Numbered from the stretch's first letter, positions 44,232-54,485 are shown. The stretch is 64,000 bases of DNA from JAKAGZ01 sp963748105 (GCA_963748105.1 CAVVHP010000039.1:1-64000); one strand, 5' to 3'. The notes: a model not told the origin generated them from the letters alone. Numbers and translations: made by a program.

Positions 44232-47200
44232 ATGAAACCCAGCGACTTAAGCAAAGAACAAAAAGAAGAACTTGAAAAATTTGGTGCAAATACATGGTTT
44301 GTTGAATATCTGCACAAACTTTACGAAGAAAATCCATCCGAAGTTCCTGAACAATGGAGAAGTTTTTTCACAGGTGAAAATCAGACTTCTAATAACGGAC
44401 ATTCCGGAGCAAAAAATAATTCCTCAAACGTAGCATTGCCTAAAAACATTTCTATGCCGGAACCGGCTAAAGAAGACGAAGTTAAAGTTATTGCAGGGAG
44501 CTCTGCTAAAATTCTCGATAATATGACTGCGAGTCTTACAATTCCAACAGCTACTTCACAGAGAGTTGTGCCAGTTAAACTTCTCGAAGAAAACAGAACT
44601 CTGATAAATAATCATCTGAAGAAAACAGCCGGCGGGAAAATTTCATTTACACATATTATTAGCTGGGCAATCCTTAAAGCAGTAAAAAGTTTCCCTGAAA
44701 TAAATAATGCGTTTACAATTATTAACGGTAAGCCTCATCTTATTGAAAGAACAAACGTAAACCTTGGGCTTGCAATTGATATTGAGAAAAAAGACGGCTC
44801 ACATTCACTGATAGTACCGAATATAAAGAACGCCAATACGATGAACTTCAGAGAATTTTGGGGAAAATATGATGACCTGGTTCAACGAACAAGAAAAGGC
44901 CTAATTGATCCTTCTGAATTTATGGGAACCTCAATTACACTTACAAACCCCGGTACACTTGGAACGGTTTCTTCCGTGGCAAGACTGATGATTGGACAGG
45001 GTGCAATTATTGCAACGGGAGCCATACAGTACCCTGCTGAATATCAGGCAATGTCTCAGGAAACCATATCTGCACTTGGCATAAGCAAGGTGATGAACAT
45101 CACGAGTACTTATGACCACAGGATAATTCAGGGAGCTGAGTCCGGTTTATTCCTTAAAGAAGTTCACGAACTACTTCTGGGCAAAGATAATTTCTACAAT
45201 GAAATTTTCTCAGACCTTTCAATTCCTCTTAGGCCTGTTGAGTGGATGACGGACTATCAGCCGGGTGCATTTACAGGCGGCAACTCAAATACAGAAGAAA
45301 TTGAAAAACAGGCAAGAGTCTTACAGCTAATCAATCTTTATCGTGTGCGGGGACATTTAATTGCCAATCTTGATCCGCTCGGGACACAAACAACTTATCA
45401 TCCGGAACTTGATCCTGCCACATACAAATTTACTTTGTGGGATCTTGACAGAAAATTTATCACCGGTGGTTTTGCCGGAATGCAAACCGCCACACTACGT
45501 GAAATTCTTGAGAATCTTCAGAAAACTTATTGCAATAAAATCGGTGCTGAATATATGCATATTCAGAATCCGGTTGAAAAAGCATGGCTGCAAAGCAAAA
45601 TGGAGCCGGTTAGAAATGTTCCTGAATTTGACCTGGAAGTAAAAAAAGAAATCCTGCATAAATTAATTATTGCGGAAAATTTTGAACACTTCATTCATAA
45701 TAGGTTTATCGGACATAAAAGATTTTCTCTTGAAGGTTCTGAAACTCTGATACCTGTTTTGGACATGATATTAAATCTCTCATCTTCTAAAGGAATTCTT
45801 GAAGTTGTTCTGGGAATGGCTCACCGTGGAAGACTAAACGTGCTTGCCAATATAATCGGTAAATCATACGAATCAATATTCTCTGAATTTGAAGACGTTA
45901 ACGATCCGAATTCGATTGCGGGCTCCGGCGATGTTAAATATCACCTTGGAGCGACCGGACAATATAAAACACGGGATGATAAAACCATCACAGTCTCCGT
46001 CGCTTCCAATCCAAGTCATCTTGAATGGGTTAATCCGGTTGTTGAGGGGATTGTAAGAGCAAAGCAAACCAGGTTGGGAGATAATAAGGAACACAAAAAA
46101 ATAATGCCTGTTCTCATTCACGGGGATGCTGCATTTGCGGGACAGGGTGTTGTTGCTGAGACACTAAACCTATCTCAATTAAGCGGTTACAGAACAGGCG
46201 GAACTATACATATTATTGTGAATAACCAGATCGGGTTTACAACTACACCTAAAGACGCCCGCTCTTCAGTCTATGCGAGTGATGTTGCCAAGATGATTCA
46301 GGCACCAATTTTCCACGTAAACGGAGAAGATCCCGAGGCAGCAATATGGGTCGCACAGCTGGCTTTTGAATACAGAGAAATGTTTAACAAGGACGTTGTA
46401 ATTGATCTGTTCGGATTCAGAAAACACGGTCACAATGAAGGCGATGAACCCGGATTTACTCAACCGCTGCTTTATGAAAAAATTAAGACACATCCTTCTG
46501 TAAAAGAACAATATTCAAATACTCTTCTGGAAAAGGGAAACACTTTCTAAAGAAGAAATTGAAGAAATGAGCGATGAAATTGTGTCAGTGCTTTCTAAAT
46601 CATTCGATAAAATAAAAGAAGAAAGCTCTAAATTTAAAGCAGACGCTCCGCTAGCAGTTTCAAAAGAAAAAATTGCTTCAAAAGATACTACTGAACAAAC
46701 GAGTATTACTGAGGAAGTACTTGGAAATATTATTAATGGTATTACAAATGTACCTGACGCTTTTCATGTTCATCCTAAACTCCGGAAATTTCTTGAAAGA
46801 AGAAAAGGGATACTGGATGGTTCAGAAAATGCAGACTGGGCATTAGGTGAAGCTATTGCATTTGGGAGCCTGCTGCTTGAAGGGACTCCTGTAAGACTAA
46901 GCGGCCAGGACAGTGTAAGAGGCACATTCAGTCAGCGCCATACAGCTCTTACAGATATCCACAGCGGTGAGGACTACTTCCCACTTAACCATATAACCCC
47001 CAAACAGGCAAAGATTGAAGCTCTTGACAGTTTTCTTTCAGAAGCCGCAGTTTTGGGGTTTGAATATGGCTACAGTACGGCTGATCCGCTTGCGCTGGTA
47101 ATGTGGGAAGCTCAGTTTGGTGATTTTTCGAATGGCGCGCAGGTAATTATAGATAATTTTATCGTTGTTTCATATGAAAAATGGAAACTTAGAAACAGCG

Positions 47201-47859
47201 TTGTGATGTTACTGCCTCACGGCTACGAAGGACAGGGACCGGAACACTCCAGCGCCAGATTGGAAAGATTTTTAATACTTTGTGCAGAAAATAATATGCA
47301 GGTTTGTAATGTTACAACTCCGGCTCAGTATTTTCATCTCTTAAGAAGACAAATGAAAAATGCCGTAAGAAAACCGTTGGTATTAATGACACCCAAAAGT
47401 CTCTTAAGATTACCGGAGGCAAGTTCTCCGAAAGAAGATTTTATTACTGGAACATTTAAAGAAATTATAGACGACACAACCATTTCGAAAGAGAAAAAAA
47501 ATGATCGCGTAATACTTACGAGCGGAAAAGTTTATTATGATTTAATTAAATACAGAAACAGTAATAATATTGATCATGTACCGATAGTCAGGATTGAACA
47601 ATTCTATCCATACAATGCTGATAAATTTAAGCAATTACTTGCAGGATATTCCGATACACAAAAGATTATCTGGGTACAGGAAGAACCTAAAAATATGGGT
47701 GCGTGGAATTTCTTATCATTAAGATTATATGATGATCTTGCGGAAGGACAAAAGCTGCATTACGTAGGCAGACCGGAAGGTGCAAGTCCTGCTGTAGGTT
47801 CAGCAAAAAAATCCAACAAACAGCAAAAAGATCTGATAGAAAAAGCATTCAAAATGTAA
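44232..47859 (+). pseudogene. Kgd/OdhA-type 2-oxoglutarate dehydrogenase (E2-E1 fusion), split by one extra base
   Basis: The combined product is about 1,209 residues, as for the fused Kgd/OdhA enzymes. Residues 1-45 match the OGDH N-terminus (FGANTWFVEYLHKLYEENPSEVPEQWRSFF). A succinyltransferase core follows at about 110-345, with STYDHRIIQGAESG at its active site, and then the thiamin-dependent E1 region: HRGRLNVLANI, GDAAFAGQGVVAETL, RKHGHNEGDEPGFTQP, DSVRGTFSQRHTAL, PHGYEGQGPEHSSARLERFL. No lipoyl domain is visible, as is usual for this class. At about 46541-46543 GGGAAACAC has one A too many, stopping the first frame at 46550; the second resumes at LSKEEIEEMSDEIV. A homopolymer error is the likely cause. 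Confidence 0.88.
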
Positions 47860-47877
47860 GTTTTTAATAATTCAGGA

Positions 47878-47913
47878 TACCGGATTGTGACTGGTAATGA
47901 TCACAATCCGGTA
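47878..47913. terminator. Hairpin between convergent kgd and histidine kinase genes
   Basis: A perfect 13-bp stem (47878-47890 with 47901-47913, TACCGGATTGTGA) with a 10-nt loop, in the gap between two converging genes. The flanking T content is modest on both sides, so a bidirectional terminator is plausible. Confidence 0.65.
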
Positions 47914-47922
47914 AAGCAGAGT

Positions 47923-49512
47923 TTAATTATCTTTTGGAGCTGGAATTGTAAAAATAACCTTTGTCCCCTTCCCGACTTCACTTTCAATTTTTAATGAACC
48001 GCCATTTTTTTCAATCATTTCTTTGCATAGCATTACTCCCAGTCCGGTCCCCAGCTCACCTTCGGTACCTTGCGTTGTGTTAACTTCACCGAGGGAATAA
48101 ATATTCTTAAGCGCTTCCTTGGACATGCCCACACCATTATCTTCAACAGTAGTCACTATAAAATCCTTCTCATACGCGGAGTATATTTTAATCGTTCCAT
48201 TCCGGTTTGTAAATTTAATGGCATTAGCCAGAAAGTTTTGAATTATAGAACCAATAATATGCTTATCACTTAAAACGAAAACATCCTTACTAATTTCATT
48301 TACAACACTAATAGATTTATTTTTAGCGTTTTTAGATAACAGCTCTATTTTTGTATCAACAGCCTCTGATAAATTTAACTTTACGGGATTATATTCAGAC
48401 TTACCCAATTGCATGGCCCCCCACTCAAGTAAATTCTGCAATAATTCATACTGATTTTTCAAGAGAGTAAACAATGTCTGAATATATTCTTCTTTTTCCT
48501 CAAGAGATAAATCTGAATCCGGAGAGGTCAATAATTCACTTAAGCCTAATAAGCTTTGAAACGGGCTCTTTAAATCGTGTGCAATTATAGAAAAGAATTT
48601 ATCTTTAGTTTGATTGAGCTCTTTTAATTGTTCCGCATAAACTTTTATCGCTTCCGAGTTTCTTTTCCTTTCAATTACCTGGGCAATCTGCTTTGCAACA
48701 AATACAAGGAGTTGTTTTTCCGGTTCTCCATAAGTTTCTGCATTCTGATAATCCTGTACAACGATAACACCAATTGTTTTATCGCTTACTATTAAAGGAA
48801 CACCAAGCCATATTAATGTGGGCGTTCCAATCATTTCAACTTCCCCCGTTTCCCTTAATTCCAGGTCAAGCCTTGAATCTATAAGCTTTGCTTCCCCGGT
48901 TCGTAATATATATTCGGTCAGTCCTTTACTCAGTTTTTTAGGCGGATAAGGGGGATCAAATTCATCCACCATATATGGAAATGAAATCATTTCTGTACTT
49001 TCATCATACATTGCGATATAGAAATTATTTGCAAGCATAAGTGTACTTACAATTTCGTGAATTCTTTTATAAAGAGAGACCATATCGGTGGCAGTATAAG
49101 CCGCTTCGGATATATCAAAAAGAGCTTTCTGTACTTTCTCCAGTCTTTTGTTTTCTGAAATATCACGGACAACAGCATAAACAACTTTCTTTCCTTCAAT
49201 TGTAATCAGACTTAAAGCCACATCAGCATCAAACAGAACATTATCCTTCGTTTTATGCTGCCAGTAAAATCTTTGTTGAATACCCAGAAAAGCCCTACTG
49301 ATTTTTTCATTTGCACTTTCTACAGATGATTTACCATCAGGTTGAAATTCCGGAGAAAATTCCAGCGGACTTTTCCCAATTATATCTTCTTTTTTACAAT
49401 GGAAAAGCTTACATACTGCATCATTACATTCAGTAAAGACGTCAGTCATTAAAAACATTCCATCTGCAGAATTTTCAAAAATTTCAAGGTATGTATTATC
49501 CAGTTGGCCCAT
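47923..49512 (-). CDS. PAS-GAF histidine kinase
   Basis: The 529-residue soluble kinase has a PAS domain (about 1-125, ENSADGMFLMTDVFTECNDAVCKLFHC), then a GAF domain (about 150-290, NFYIAMYDESTEMISFPYMVDEFDPPYPPKK ... IGVIVVQDYQNAETYGEPEKQLL). It then carries a HisKA H-box IAHDLKSPFQSLLGLSELL and HATPase boxes NAIKFTNRNGTI, VEDNGVGMS and GTGLGVMLCKEMI. No transmembrane segment is seen, so it is probably cytoplasmic. Its GAF-kinase part is clearly paralogous to that of 57707-59737. A response regulator fragment lies upstream. Confidence 0.87.
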   Translation of the reverse strand: MGQLDNTYLEIFENSADGMFLMTDVFTECNDAVCKLFHCKKEDIIGKSPLEFSPEFQPDGKSSVESANEKISRAFLGIQQRFYWQHKTKDNVLFDADVALSLITIEGKKVVYAVVRDISENKRLEKVQKALFDISEAAYTATDMVSLYKRIHEIVSTLMLANNFYIAMYDESTEMISFPYMVDEFDPPYPPKKLSKGLTEYILRTGEAKLIDSRLDLELRETGEVEMIGTPTLIWLGVPLIVSDKTIGVIVVQDYQNAETYGEPEKQLLVFVAKQIAQVIERKRNSEAIKVYAEQLKELNQTKDKFFSIIAHDLKSPFQSLLGLSELLTSPDSDLSLEEKEEYIQTLFTLLKNQYELLQNLLEWGAMQLGKSEYNPVKLNLSEAVDTKIELLSKNAKNKSISVVNEISKDVFVLSDKHIIGSIIQNFLANAIKFTNRNGTIKIYSAYEKDFIVTTVEDNGVGMSKEALKNIYSLGEVNTTQGTEGELGTGLGVMLCKEMIEKNGGSLKIESEVGKGTKVIFTIPAPKDN

Positions 49513-49723
49513 AATATTTTCTCTAACTATTATTTGTTTATGTTCAGATTCCCCAATAAAATATTACGAGTGTAATATCCTGATTTAAATATAAATTATA
49601 AAGGACTTTAATAATTATTAGCATTTAAATTACAAATGATAATTTACATATTTTATTAAAAAGTTATCAAATTATAATTTATTTTTTTGACTGGAATTAG
49701 TTAATGAACCATGAGTTTTTAAT

Positions 49724-50153
49724 TTAATTTTTCTCTATTTTCTCCAACAATTCCTGAATACTAAATGGTTTGGAAAGATAGTCATCACAACCTGCATTTA
49801 CGGAATTAGTTATATCTAATTCAGATACGTGCGCAGTAACGACTATTATTGGGATATGCTTAACCTTATCAAGGTTCTTCAATTTTTTTGTAAAATCCGG
49901 CCCGTTAAGTTCCCCGTTAACCGGGATATCCATAAGGATTAAATCAACTTTGTTTGATTCCAAAATTTCCAATGGACCGGAGGCTGAATTTGCAACAAAC
50001 ACTTTGTATTTTTTTTGTATCCCTCTTTTTATTGCTCACTGGTTAATTCATCATCTTCAACCAAAAGGAAAACCTTTTTGTTATCATTTTTGTATTCTGT
50101 TTGTGTGTGGATATTTTAACTGGAACGGGCTTTTCAGCAACCGATTTATCCAA
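49724..50153 (-). pseudogene. Response regulator (single receiver domain), frameshifted
   Basis: The C-terminal 92 residues read VDLILMDIPVNGELNGPDF (phosphoacceptor Asp in the LMD motif), IIVVTAHV (Thr switch) and CDDYLSKPFSIQELLEKI (conserved Lys). Upstream, other frames supply VFLLVEDDELTSE, with the acidic pocket, and a plausible leader DKSVAEKPVPVKIS from a TTG at 50153. Missing bases near 50035 (GAGCAATAAAA) and in the A-run near 50085 explain the breaks. There is no output domain. It is likely the partner of a nearby histidine kinase, but whether it is intact in the cell is uncertain. Confidence 0.65.
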
Positions 50154-50260
50154 CTAACTGTTTAGAATAAGTTAAAGAAACAGGTAATTCAATAAGTGTT
50201 GTAATTATTACGCTGAACATTTGACAATAATAACCGAAATCTGGATATTTGAAGTTTAGT

Positions 50261-50333
50261 GCGGGCATAACTCAGTTGGTAGAGTGTCAGCTTCCCAAGC
50301 TGGATGTCGCGGGTTCGAACCCCGTTGCCCGCT
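50261..50333 (+). tRNA. tRNA-Gly (anticodon CCC)
   Basis: A 73-nt cloverleaf: acceptor GCGGGCA pairs with TGCCCGC, the anticodon arm is CAGC-TTCCCAA-GCTG, and the T arm holds GGTTCGAACC. The loop anticodon is CCC. CCA is not encoded. Confidence 0.93.
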
Positions 50334-50510
50334 CTTGAAATTTTCAATTGAAAATTAAGGTATTTCCCTCAAAAAATATCATAAAAAGCTTTGAAGTTTG
50401 CCAAAAAAATCAAATATTTAGGGTCTAAATTTAATAGAAGTTCTCAGGGAACGGTCTTTTCCTGATCGAATCAGAAAAAATTCCATTAATTTTAATTGTT
50501 CTTAACATAC

Positions 50511-50584
50511 GGGGTCGTAGTTCAGTTGGTTAGAACGCCTGCCTGTCACGCAGGAGGTCGCGAGTTCGAGTCTCGTCGGCCCCG
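50511..50584 (+). tRNA. tRNA-Asp (anticodon GTC)
   Basis: A 74-nt cloverleaf: acceptor GGGGTCG with CGGCCCC (one G-U), anticodon arm CCTGC-CTGTCAC-GCAGG, and T arm GCGAG-TTCGAGT-CTCGT. The anticodon is GTC. CCA is not encoded. It lies about 180 bp after tRNA-Gly. Confidence 0.93.
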
Positions 50585-50585
50585 C

Positions 50586-50610
50586 AAAAATCACTTTTCG
50601 GGTGATTTTT
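50586..50610 (+). terminator. Terminator after tRNA-Asp
   Basis: AAAAATCAC (50586-50594) pairs with GTGATTTTT (50602-50610) around a 7-nt loop, ending in five thymines. It starts two bases after the tRNA end. Confidence 0.75.
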
Positions 50611-50715
50611 ATTTGCATATTCTTTTAAGAATATCCCTTGAATTACACATCGGAATCCTTAATACTACCTGCAAATAGCAATATACTTACCAATTACAAA
50701 TAAAAAGGAAAAGCA

Positions 50716-51060
50716 ATGAATATTTTCGTTGGCAATTTGTCAAATGACGTAACCGATGATGATCTAAGAGGTTTATTTTCAGAATTTGGACAAATTAAGA
50801 GTGTAAAGGTTATACGGGATATGTTTTCAGGTGATTCAAAGGGATTCGGCTTTGTTGAGATGCCGGGATTAAGTGATGCACAGAAAGCAATCTCTACTCT
50901 CAACACTAAAGAAGTCAAAGGCAAAAAAATTGTTGTAAATGAAGCACGCCCTAAAACCGACAGCCGCAGACCCGGCGGAAGAGGTGGAAATAGCAGAGGC
51001 GGCGGCGGAAGAGGCGGAAACAGCAGAGGCGGCGGTGGCGGCGGAAGAAGAGGCTGGTAG
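50716..51060 (+). CDS. RRM-domain RNA-binding protein with glycine-rich tail
   Basis: The 114-residue protein has one RRM: RNP2 as IFVGNL (3-8) and RNP1 as KGFGFVEM (about 42-49). It is followed by a tail (about 83-114) of Gly/Arg repeats (GRGGNSRGGGGRGG). Small cold-shock-type RRM proteins of this kind occur in cyanobacteria, Bacteroidota and relatives and probably act as RNA chaperones. An AAAAGGAAAAGCA ribosome site lies before the ATG. It has its own hairpin terminator. Confidence 0.92.
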   Translation: MNIFVGNLSNDVTDDDLRGLFSEFGQIKSVKVIRDMFSGDSKGFGFVEMPGLSDAQKAISTLNTKEVKGKKIVVNEARPKTDSRRPGGRGGNSRGGGGRGGNSRGGGGGGRRGW

Positions 51061-51070
51061 TTTTAATAAA

Positions 51071-51099
51071 AAGTCTCTCATTTTGTGAGAGACTTTTCC
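51071..51099 (+). terminator. Terminator of the RRM gene
   Basis: AAGTCTCTCA (51071-51080) and its exact complement (51086-51095) with a 5-nt loop, followed by TTCCC. It lies between convergent genes and may serve both directions. Confidence 0.85.
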
Positions 51100-51103
51100 C
51101 TAT

Positions 51104-51367
51104 TTAATCTGAATAATCTTCTACCTGTGTTGCCTTAAAGGGAAAAGCAAAGTAATAAAAATCTTTGTCCTGGTTTTTAATCTTATCTTTTGTCAAAAAA
51201 TATTTCACTACTTCTTCGCTCCCCTTTTCTTTGAATAAAAGGTACAACCCGTCTTCAAACTTGTACAGCGGAAGCCTTATCTTTTTATTGGATGACAAGT
51301 AAGCCATATCAAGTAGAACTTTCCTGAAAGTATCACCTTCTTCTTTTCTTAAATATATAGTGCGCAT
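51104..51367 (-). CDS. Small conserved-looking protein of unknown function
   Basis: The 87-residue protein begins MRTIYLRKEEGDTFRKVLLDMAYLSS and has the KIRLPLYKFEDGLYLLFKE middle and a charged C-terminus. No signal peptide or membrane segment is visible and I recognise no family. The frame is supported by its composition and by the opposing terminator shared with the RRM gene; no good ribosome site is seen. It could be a real small gene with a leader, so the call is moderate. Confidence 0.55.
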   Translation of the reverse strand: MRTIYLRKEEGDTFRKVLLDMAYLSSNKKIRLPLYKFEDGLYLLFKEKGSEEVVKYFLTKDKIKNQDKDFYYFAFPFKATQVEDYSD

Positions 51368-51584
51368 AAAGATTCAATCCGTAATGTTTTTATCATTCTA
51401 ATTTAAGTAAATGTAACTAAATTTAGAAGTTCTGTTTTGGAGAAATAATTTAGGGCATTGCCAATTAGGCAGGCAAAAAACTCCCCGGGTTAATCGTATG
51501 AAAGCAGTAATTCCCCATAATAAAAAAATCTAGTCGAATACGGATTCACTTTTTTATATTTTTAGTGGAGGCTGAAGCCCCGAC

Positions 51585-51645
51585 AGCTCAGGGTACCCGA
51601 CAACCCTCTTCTTGTAAGGCAGGTGCCATACTGAGTAAAAAATAA
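51585..51645 (-). pseudogene. tRNA-Val-like remnant
   Basis: The minus strand carries CTCAGTATGGCACCTGCCTTACAA-type sequence, matching the D arm and anticodon loop (TAC) of the intact tRNA-Val at 55492-55566. The 3' anticodon stem (GAAGAGG) and the acceptor no longer pair. It reads as a decayed partial copy, not a functional tRNA. Confidence 0.5.
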
Positions 51646-52309
51646 ACAGCCCCCTGAATCTGTTTATGATGTCCATTTTGCCTTTTTTTACCTGGTTTAA
51701 TTCATTATTAAATAAATTTGTTGTTAGTGAAAGTATATCAGGCATTTTGGATCTAAACAAGAAAAAGTCACAATTCTTAAAAAGCAGATTACATGCAATA
51801 ATCTATTTATTGAACCGCAAATTAAGTTAGTAAGATTAAGCCTGCATGATTTTTAATAAAAGGAATTTTTTCAATTGAATTATTGTTAAAAACACAACTG
51901 ATATATTGTTATAATCCGGTACCTACGGTTCAATAGGAAACCGCATCGACAATTTGTTATGGCAACACATAGTTATAGAACGGGTTATTTTAACTACTGC
52001 CATATGATTGAAAATTGTTCAAAATAAGATATTTCTGACCGTTAACTCAATGAACCATACCTTTAAATAAATAATCCAGCACATTTCTTGCTATTCTCTA
52101 CCAATTATGCAAGATTAAACAATGGATTAGGGGAAAACCGATCAGCCGGTGAGTGTTATTGGTGCAATTATTCTACTTATGATCTTGGAATACTATTTTG
52201 GGGATTATGAGTGCCGGAAATGGAAAAGCCCAAAATTAGCAACATCTTTATGAATGAAGGGCAAACAAAATTTATGTATCATTTATTAAAATAATTTTAA
52301 TTGTTCTAT

Positions 52310-52364
52310 TTTGGGAAATAATCTAAAAGAATATTTGGCTTAGCTAATTTTTCAGGAGGCTAAA
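52310..52364 (+). promoter_or_regulatory. Conserved leader of STAS gene 1
   Basis: The block GGGAAATAATCTAAAAG ... TTAGCTAATTTTTC leads into AGGAGG and the ATG. It recurs before STAS genes 2 and 3. The palindrome TTAGCTAA plus a T-run just before the ribosome site looks like an RNA control element. Confidence 0.5.
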
Positions 52365-52703
52365 ATGGAAGGCTTTGAAAAAACTATAATTGAAGATGTC
52401 GCTGTCGAAACTGTAAATCTTGCTCGTGCAACGTATGAGGAGGCAGGAATGCTGAAAAAAATTCTTAACGATGATATAGAAAAGGGATTTAAAAAAATAA
52501 TAATTGATTTAGCACAGTGTGATTTTATTGACTCAACATTTATCGGCGTATTAGTTGTTACCCTAAAAAAGATTGCTGAAATTGGAGGTGAACTTCGGTT
52601 AATAAAACCGGCCTCTTTTACAAATACAATATTGGCTACATCAGGAACTTTAACTTATTTCAATATAGTAGACACTATTGAAGAAGGTCTAAAAAGTTTC
52701 TGA
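52365..52703 (+). CDS. STAS-domain protein 1 (anti-sigma-factor antagonist-like)
   Basis: A 112-residue single STAS domain. ETVNLARATYEEAGMLKKIL precedes KKIIIDLAQCDFIDSTFIGVLVVTLKKIA, which carries the conserved phosphorylatable Ser in the D-S-T context. The end GTLTYFNIVDTIEEGLKSF is the usual helix. In SpoIIAA/RsbV-type partner switching, phosphorylation of this Ser sets whether an anti-sigma kinase is held. No RsbW-type kinase or PP2C phosphatase is in the window. It is the first of three paralogues (with 54486-54839 and 55004-55342), each with a conserved leader. AGGAGG lies 7 nt before the ATG. Confidence 0.88.
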   Translation: MEGFEKTIIEDVAVETVNLARATYEEAGMLKKILNDDIEKGFKKIIIDLAQCDFIDSTFIGVLVVTLKKIAEIGGELRLIKPASFTNTILATSGTLTYFNIVDTIEEGLKSF

Positions 52704-53080
52704 TTAGCGGAAATTCAAAACAGCTGGTTGTAAAACACCGCCTTCTTTACAATTAACACCCCCTAATACATTTAAAAGGAAATTGAAAACCCATCCTTAT
52801 TTATTTTAAACAAATATTTGTTTGTCGATTGTTATAATCCAGTGCCCACCATTGCATAGACACAATAGCTATAGTTTGTGATGAAAACACAAGGGCTTTG
52901 AAGAGTTTAGACCAACCTGTCTTGTATTAAAACAATAAAAATCAGTATCAAATTCTATTACATATTATAATAAATTTATACAATACATTTTAGAATATTT
53001 ATCAGGAATTGTGTTTTTACAGTTAAAATTAAAAAGGACTTGATATGATCAAGCCCTTTTTAATATAATAGACTGGGAAA
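52704..53080. other. Interval between STAS gene 1 and the DUF4382 gene
   Basis: The first 105 bp resemble the sequence downstream of STAS gene 3. TTGTTATAATCC (52829-52840) is also found at 51906. It ends in a terminator hairpin (53031-53061). No gene is seen. Confidence 0.55.
53031..53061 (-). terminator. Terminator of the DUF4382 lipoprotein gene
   Basis: AAAAAGGACTTGAT (53031-53044) pairs with ATCAAGCCCTTTTT (53048-53061) with one mismatch (G-U on the minus transcript) around a 3-nt loop. The minus-strand end is a run of thymines. Confidence 0.75.
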
Positions 53081-53893
53081 TTATTTACGGGTAAGTATTA
53101 TAGTTCCCAGATTCGTAGTGCTGGATGCACTAACAGCTATGTTAGTAATTGTTGAATCGCGGTATGCCAAAGTATCCTTTGGTGCTATAACAACATCATA
53201 AGTACCTGGAGATAAATAGAATAATTTGAATCCTCCCGTTGCGTCCGTTGAAGAAGAAGAGGAATCAGTTCCAGTTATTGCCCATACACTTGTTGATACG
53301 GTGTCAGGTAAAACAGCACCGGAAATTATTCCTGTTGTTGCAGTGGCTGCAGTTCTAATAACCGGCTTAAGTATGTATTTAGGATTCGTTGGCGACCCTG
53401 TCTTTACAATTGATTTGTTCGCATCAAAGTCTATTGTAAGATTATAAGTAAATCCTGCCTGTATATTTGCATGGATATTAAGTTTTACTCCGCTTTGACT
53501 ACCGCTAGGAGTTTTCAGGTTATAGGTTTGTCCATTTGAAACTATATTACTTCCACTACCAATATATAGTCTGATTTGTGAATAATTTCCTGCAGGTAAT
53601 GTTTCCTCACCTATTACAGCATTAGCACCATTTACAAGTGTTAATAAATCATAAGTAGCCGGAATATTATTAAGTGTATACCAACCACTGGTGCTATCGC
53701 CGGTGGATATATGCGCCTGCACGCTATCAACAACTATGTTAACCTGAGAATAGTTTGCAGGGCTATCTATCATCGTTATTTTCATAATTGCAGTGCTTCC
53801 AGAAGTTGTGACAGGATTATTGGTATCTGAACACCCGAAGAATAGAACAGAAATCCCCATAAATACTATAATTTTATATACTAATGTCTTCAT
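53081..53893 (-). CDS. DUF4382-family lipoprotein
   Basis: A 270-residue lipoprotein: MKTLVYKIIVFMGISVLFFGCSDTN has a lipobox (FFGC, Cys at 21). The DUF4382 core follows (MKITMIDSPANYSQVNIVVDSVQAH ... WYTLNNIPATYDLLTLVNGANAVIGEETLPAGNYSQIRLYIG). A C-terminal carboxypeptidase-regulatory/Cna-like segment (GIISGAVLPDTVSTSVWAITG ... GGFKLFYLSPGTYDVVI) completes it. Both modules are common in surface or periplasmic lipoproteins of this phylum; the function is unknown. It lies on the opposite strand, between STAS genes 1 and 2. Confidence 0.82.
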   Translation of the reverse strand: MKTLVYKIIVFMGISVLFFGCSDTNNPVTTSGSTAIMKITMIDSPANYSQVNIVVDSVQAHISTGDSTSGWYTLNNIPATYDLLTLVNGANAVIGEETLPAGNYSQIRLYIGSGSNIVSNGQTYNLKTPSGSQSGVKLNIHANIQAGFTYNLTIDFDANKSIVKTGSPTNPKYILKPVIRTAATATTGIISGAVLPDTVSTSVWAITGTDSSSSSTDATGGFKLFYLSPGTYDVVIAPKDTLAYRDSTITNIAVSASSTTNLGTIILTRK

Positions 53894-54485
53894 TAATGTA
53901 ACCTTATTAAATATACTAGCGATTAATACGCAATAATTAAGCCATCAAAGTTTTTCTCAAAACATTGATATTTTTTAAAAAATTGAAATATATAGATTTA
54001 AGTTCCTGGATAGAGAGTATTATTATGATACGTTAGTGTGCAAATTTTTCACATTGCTGTGAAGTAACAATAACCTGGAGACTTCTATCATGGATTTTAA
54101 TACAATTAACAAAAAATTAGTAGACTTTCCAAGACTAACTTAATTGACTAATCCAATACAATTTCTTAGGTTTGAGTTGAATAATTTTATCTACGCAATT
54201 TAAACAATTATTTATTCTCTGCGTACCAGCAATTATCACGGCCTCGCACAAATTTTCTGTTAGTAAAATTACCGGGGGATATTCAATATCTTACAAAGAT
54301 CCTTTTTAATCTTATACAACTACAACGACCTTTATTGAATGGATTATTTAGATATAACAGGCAGTTCACTACCCTAATTGGGGGAAGGGTCATCGATTTT
54401 TTACGATATAATTTCTTATTAGTTTCAAATTTAGGGAAATCATCTAAAAGCATAATTAGCTTTGCTAATTTTTCAGGAGAGTAAA
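53894..54485. other. 592-bp AT-rich interval with the leader of STAS gene 2
   Basis: No coding frame is supported. It must contain the promoter of the lipoprotein gene at its left end. The last 55 bp are the conserved STAS leader, here with a clearer stem, TTAGC-TTT-GCTAA, followed by TTTTTC. I see nothing else I can name. Confidence 0.5.
54431..54485 (+). promoter_or_regulatory. Conserved leader of STAS gene 2
   Basis: GGGAAATCATCTAAAAG and TTAGCTTTGCTAA-TTTTTC precede AGGAGAG and the ATG. The stem plus T-run directly before the ribosome site resembles an attenuator or a protein-binding leader. Confidence 0.5.

Larger units (their letters stand above)
51368..52364. other. Roughly 1-kb AT-rich interval with a tRNA-Val-like remnant
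   Basis: No convincing gene. The interval contains a degenerate tRNA-Val-like segment (51585-51645) and the motif TTGTTATAATCC (51906-51917), repeated at 52829-52840. The end (52310-52364) is the conserved leader of the first STAS gene. The rest shows nothing I can name. Confidence 0.6.

Noticed and set aside
44232..47859. Two separate genes for 2-oxoglutarate dehydrogenase parts
   Set aside because: The break falls inside the E1 domain, with sense resuming immediately in the next frame, so this is one gene with an extra base.
51554..51760. A small gene on the minus strand
   Set aside because: It overlaps the tRNA-like remnant, has no ribosome site and its translation has no protein-like pattern.
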